DNA from: Oscillatoriales cyanobacterium
GTDB taxonomy: Bacteria; Cyanobacteriota; Cyanobacteriia; Cyanobacteriales; Microcoleaceae
Length of the DNA stretch: 64,000 nucleotides
Direction of reading: 5' to 3'
Assembly: GCA_004292955.1 (NCBI GenBank)
Contig: RDXX01000027.1
Location: 33,748 to 97,747, forward strand
Translations under genes and position numbers: made by a program
Shown here: positions 62,750 through 64,000 of the stretch, piece by piece
Position numbering within the stretch: the first letter of the stretch is position 1
Layout of the letters: each line of letters begins with the position of its first letter
Notes under the pieces: generated by a model
Told to the model about the DNA's origin: nothing
Seen by the model: the letters and a program-made list of their open reading frames with translations, nothing else
Database searches by the model: none

Positions 62750-63610
62750 ATGAAATCATTAGTTCGTTTAGGCGCAATATTGGGGATTGTGGGCTGCACT
62801 CTGCTCGGCCCCTCGCCCATTGCCAAGATGTCTGCACTCGCATTGCCAGTGCCACAAGTTGTAGAAAAGTTAAGCCCGGTGCCGGTATTTACGATTACAG
62901 ACGGTCAGAATGCGTTCTTCATCACTACTGTTCCCAAGCAAGGTCAGGGTCAAACTGGTAATGCTTCGGTAGCCAGAATTTTCATCAGCCAGAAAGATGC
63001 TCAAGCTTTTGTCGATCAACTGAAAACGGGAAATCCTCAGTTGGCGGCTTCGGCGCGCGTGACACCGGTGTCACTGGGGGAAATTTATCGGCTGGCTCAA
63101 GAAAATAAAGGCAAGCCGGATCAGGTGCTGTTTGCTTTTATTCCAGCAGCGCAGCAGGTACAGTCGGCGAAAACTATTCTTCAGCAGACTGGGCAACAAG
63201 TTAACGAGTTAAACGGTGTACCTCTGTTTTTGGCGAGAGGTGGCCCGGAAAATGGTTATCTGACGATTCAACGGGGCGGTAAAGAAGAGCTTCCTCTGTT
63301 TTTTAATAAGGAGGACTTGCAGGAAATGGTCGAACGTTTTAAGCAGCAGCAGCCGAACGTGACTGCCACAATCAAGATTGAGGTGGCGAACTTGGAGAGG
63401 ATTTTGGAGGCTTTGGGTACTGAAAATGACCCGTCTTTGAGCCAAATGATTTTAATTCCGTCGCGGGAATCATTAGAATATCTGCGATCGCGCCAACCGG
63501 CTGGTGCTGGCCAAAATCCACAGGCTGCTCCATCTCCAGCTCGATCGGCTCCATCTCCAGCTCCAGCTCGACCGGCTGCATCTCCAGCTCCAGCTCGACC
63601 GGCTCGCTAA
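62750..63610 (+). CDS. Tic22-like periplasmic protein
   Basis: 286 residues from the ATG at 62750, preceded by a GGGAGTGG-type ribosome site. Signal peptide MKSLVRLGAILGIVGCTLLG. Then the Tic22 fold: VPVFTITDGQNAFFITTVP, ARIFISQKDAQAFVDQLK, VPLFLARGGPENGYLTIQ and LPLFFNKEDLQEMVERF (two related halves). Cyanobacterial Tic22 (Slr0924-like) is a periplasmic/thylakoid chaperone linked to outer-membrane biogenesis. The last 35 residues are Pro/Ala/Arg repeats (SPAPARPA), a low-complexity tail that varies between strains. The frame extends to 62717 upstream, but the later Met fits the signal peptide. Confidence 0.9.
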   Translation: MKSLVRLGAILGIVGCTLLGPSPIAKMSALALPVPQVVEKLSPVPVFTITDGQNAFFITTVPKQGQGQTGNASVARIFISQKDAQAFVDQLKTGNPQLAASARVTPVSLGEIYRLAQENKGKPDQVLFAFIPAAQQVQSAKTILQQTGQQVNELNGVPLFLARGGPENGYLTIQRGGKEELPLFFNKEDLQEMVERFKQQQPNVTATIKIEVANLERILEALGTENDPSLSQMILIPSRESLEYLRSRQPAGAGQNPQAAPSPARSAPSPAPARPAASPAPARPAR

Positions 63611-64000
63611 TAGTCAGTAGTCAGTAGTCATTGGTCATTAGTTAGCAGTCATTAGTCATTAGTCATTGGTAATTGGTCATTAGTCATCTTGCCCGCTCGC
63701 GAAGCCGAAGGGTACTCATTGGTCATTAGTCATTAGTTACAGACAAGATTTACTCAAAAATTGGTTCATGTGCTACTTATAGTAGCGGTAAGGTGCGCTG
63801 TGGATGGAACCCTACATAATTAGGTTTTGCGTTCGGGACTAAGTTGGTAGGTTGGATTGTTGCATTTCTCGACTCAACCTACTATTTATCAATTCTCAAT
63901 TCCCAATTACCAATTACCAATTACCAATTACCAATTACCAATTACCAATTACCAATTACCAATTACCAATTACCAATTACCAATTACCAATTACCAATTA
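63611..64000. repeat. Terminal gap with STRR arrays AGTCATT and CCAATTA
   Basis: AGTCATTAGTCATT-type heptamers at 63612-63690 and 63718-63740, then about 130 bp of unassigned sequence, then about fifteen CCAATTA heptamers from about 63897 to the end of the window (the array may continue outside). No gene seen in this stretch. Confidence 0.85.

Overview
The window looks like chromosomal DNA of a filamentous, probably non-heterocystous cyanobacterium (Oscillatoria/Microcoleus type). The evidence is the frequent HIP1 octamer GCGATCGC, heptanucleotide STRR arrays, pentapeptide-repeat and Uma2 genes, very large PAS and serine/threonine multikinases, and cyanobacterial or plastid-type housekeeping genes (Ycf52-like GNAT, Tic22-like protein, LabA-like NYN protein, NdbB-like NDH-2). 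No heterocyst gene was recognised. The genus is an inference.

Layout. 0-6 kb: small unknown genes between 71-bp direct repeats, two pentapeptide proteins and three Uma2-family genes (two are a tandem duplicate). 6.0-7.0 kb: a four-copy tandem array on the minus strand, each unit with a -10-like box, a conserved leader and a terminator hairpin with a T-run; I read it as an undescribed small-RNA array downstream of gatB. 9-24 kb: signalling block with a six-PAS histidine kinase, a REC-GAF-PAS-PAS-GGDEF-EAL protein, a GH57 branching enzyme and a 1892-residue Ser/Thr kinase-AAA-GAF-histidine kinase.

24.8-37.4 kb: a compact hybrid natural-product locus. One NRPS (A-PCP-C-A-PCP) is followed by one PKS (KS-AT-ACP-TE), a RAYT transposase gene between inverted REP arrays, a COMT-type methyltransferase and, on the other strand, an ABC-2 permease. 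The first adenylation domain carries the complete cysteine code DLYNLSLIWK and has two inserts: a repeat-like segment between A4 and A5, and a PilZ-like domain between A8 and A9. That is the site where other synthetases carry methyltransferase or epimerase domains. A PilZ fold inside a cysteine-activating NRPS, 9 kb from an intact GGDEF-EAL gene, is the most interesting item. A plausible product is a cysteinyl-X-malonate-derived small molecule, perhaps O-methylated; this is inference.

37.5-64 kb: mostly housekeeping and hypothetical genes: HAD hydrolase, NdbB-like dehydrogenase, a five-PAS histidine kinase, DCC protein, QueE, CCoAOMT-type methyltransferase, cNMP-binding protein, DUF1517 protein, LptC-like lipoprotein, LabA-like NYN protein, MetG, HrcA, alpha/beta hydrolase, double-ACT protein, a solo TnpB, Ycf52-like GNAT, tRNA-Pro(UGG) and a Tic22-like protein. 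Intergenic spaces are filled with palindromic MITE/REP-like elements and STRR arrays, several of which run into gene ends and create false N-termini or supply stop codons.
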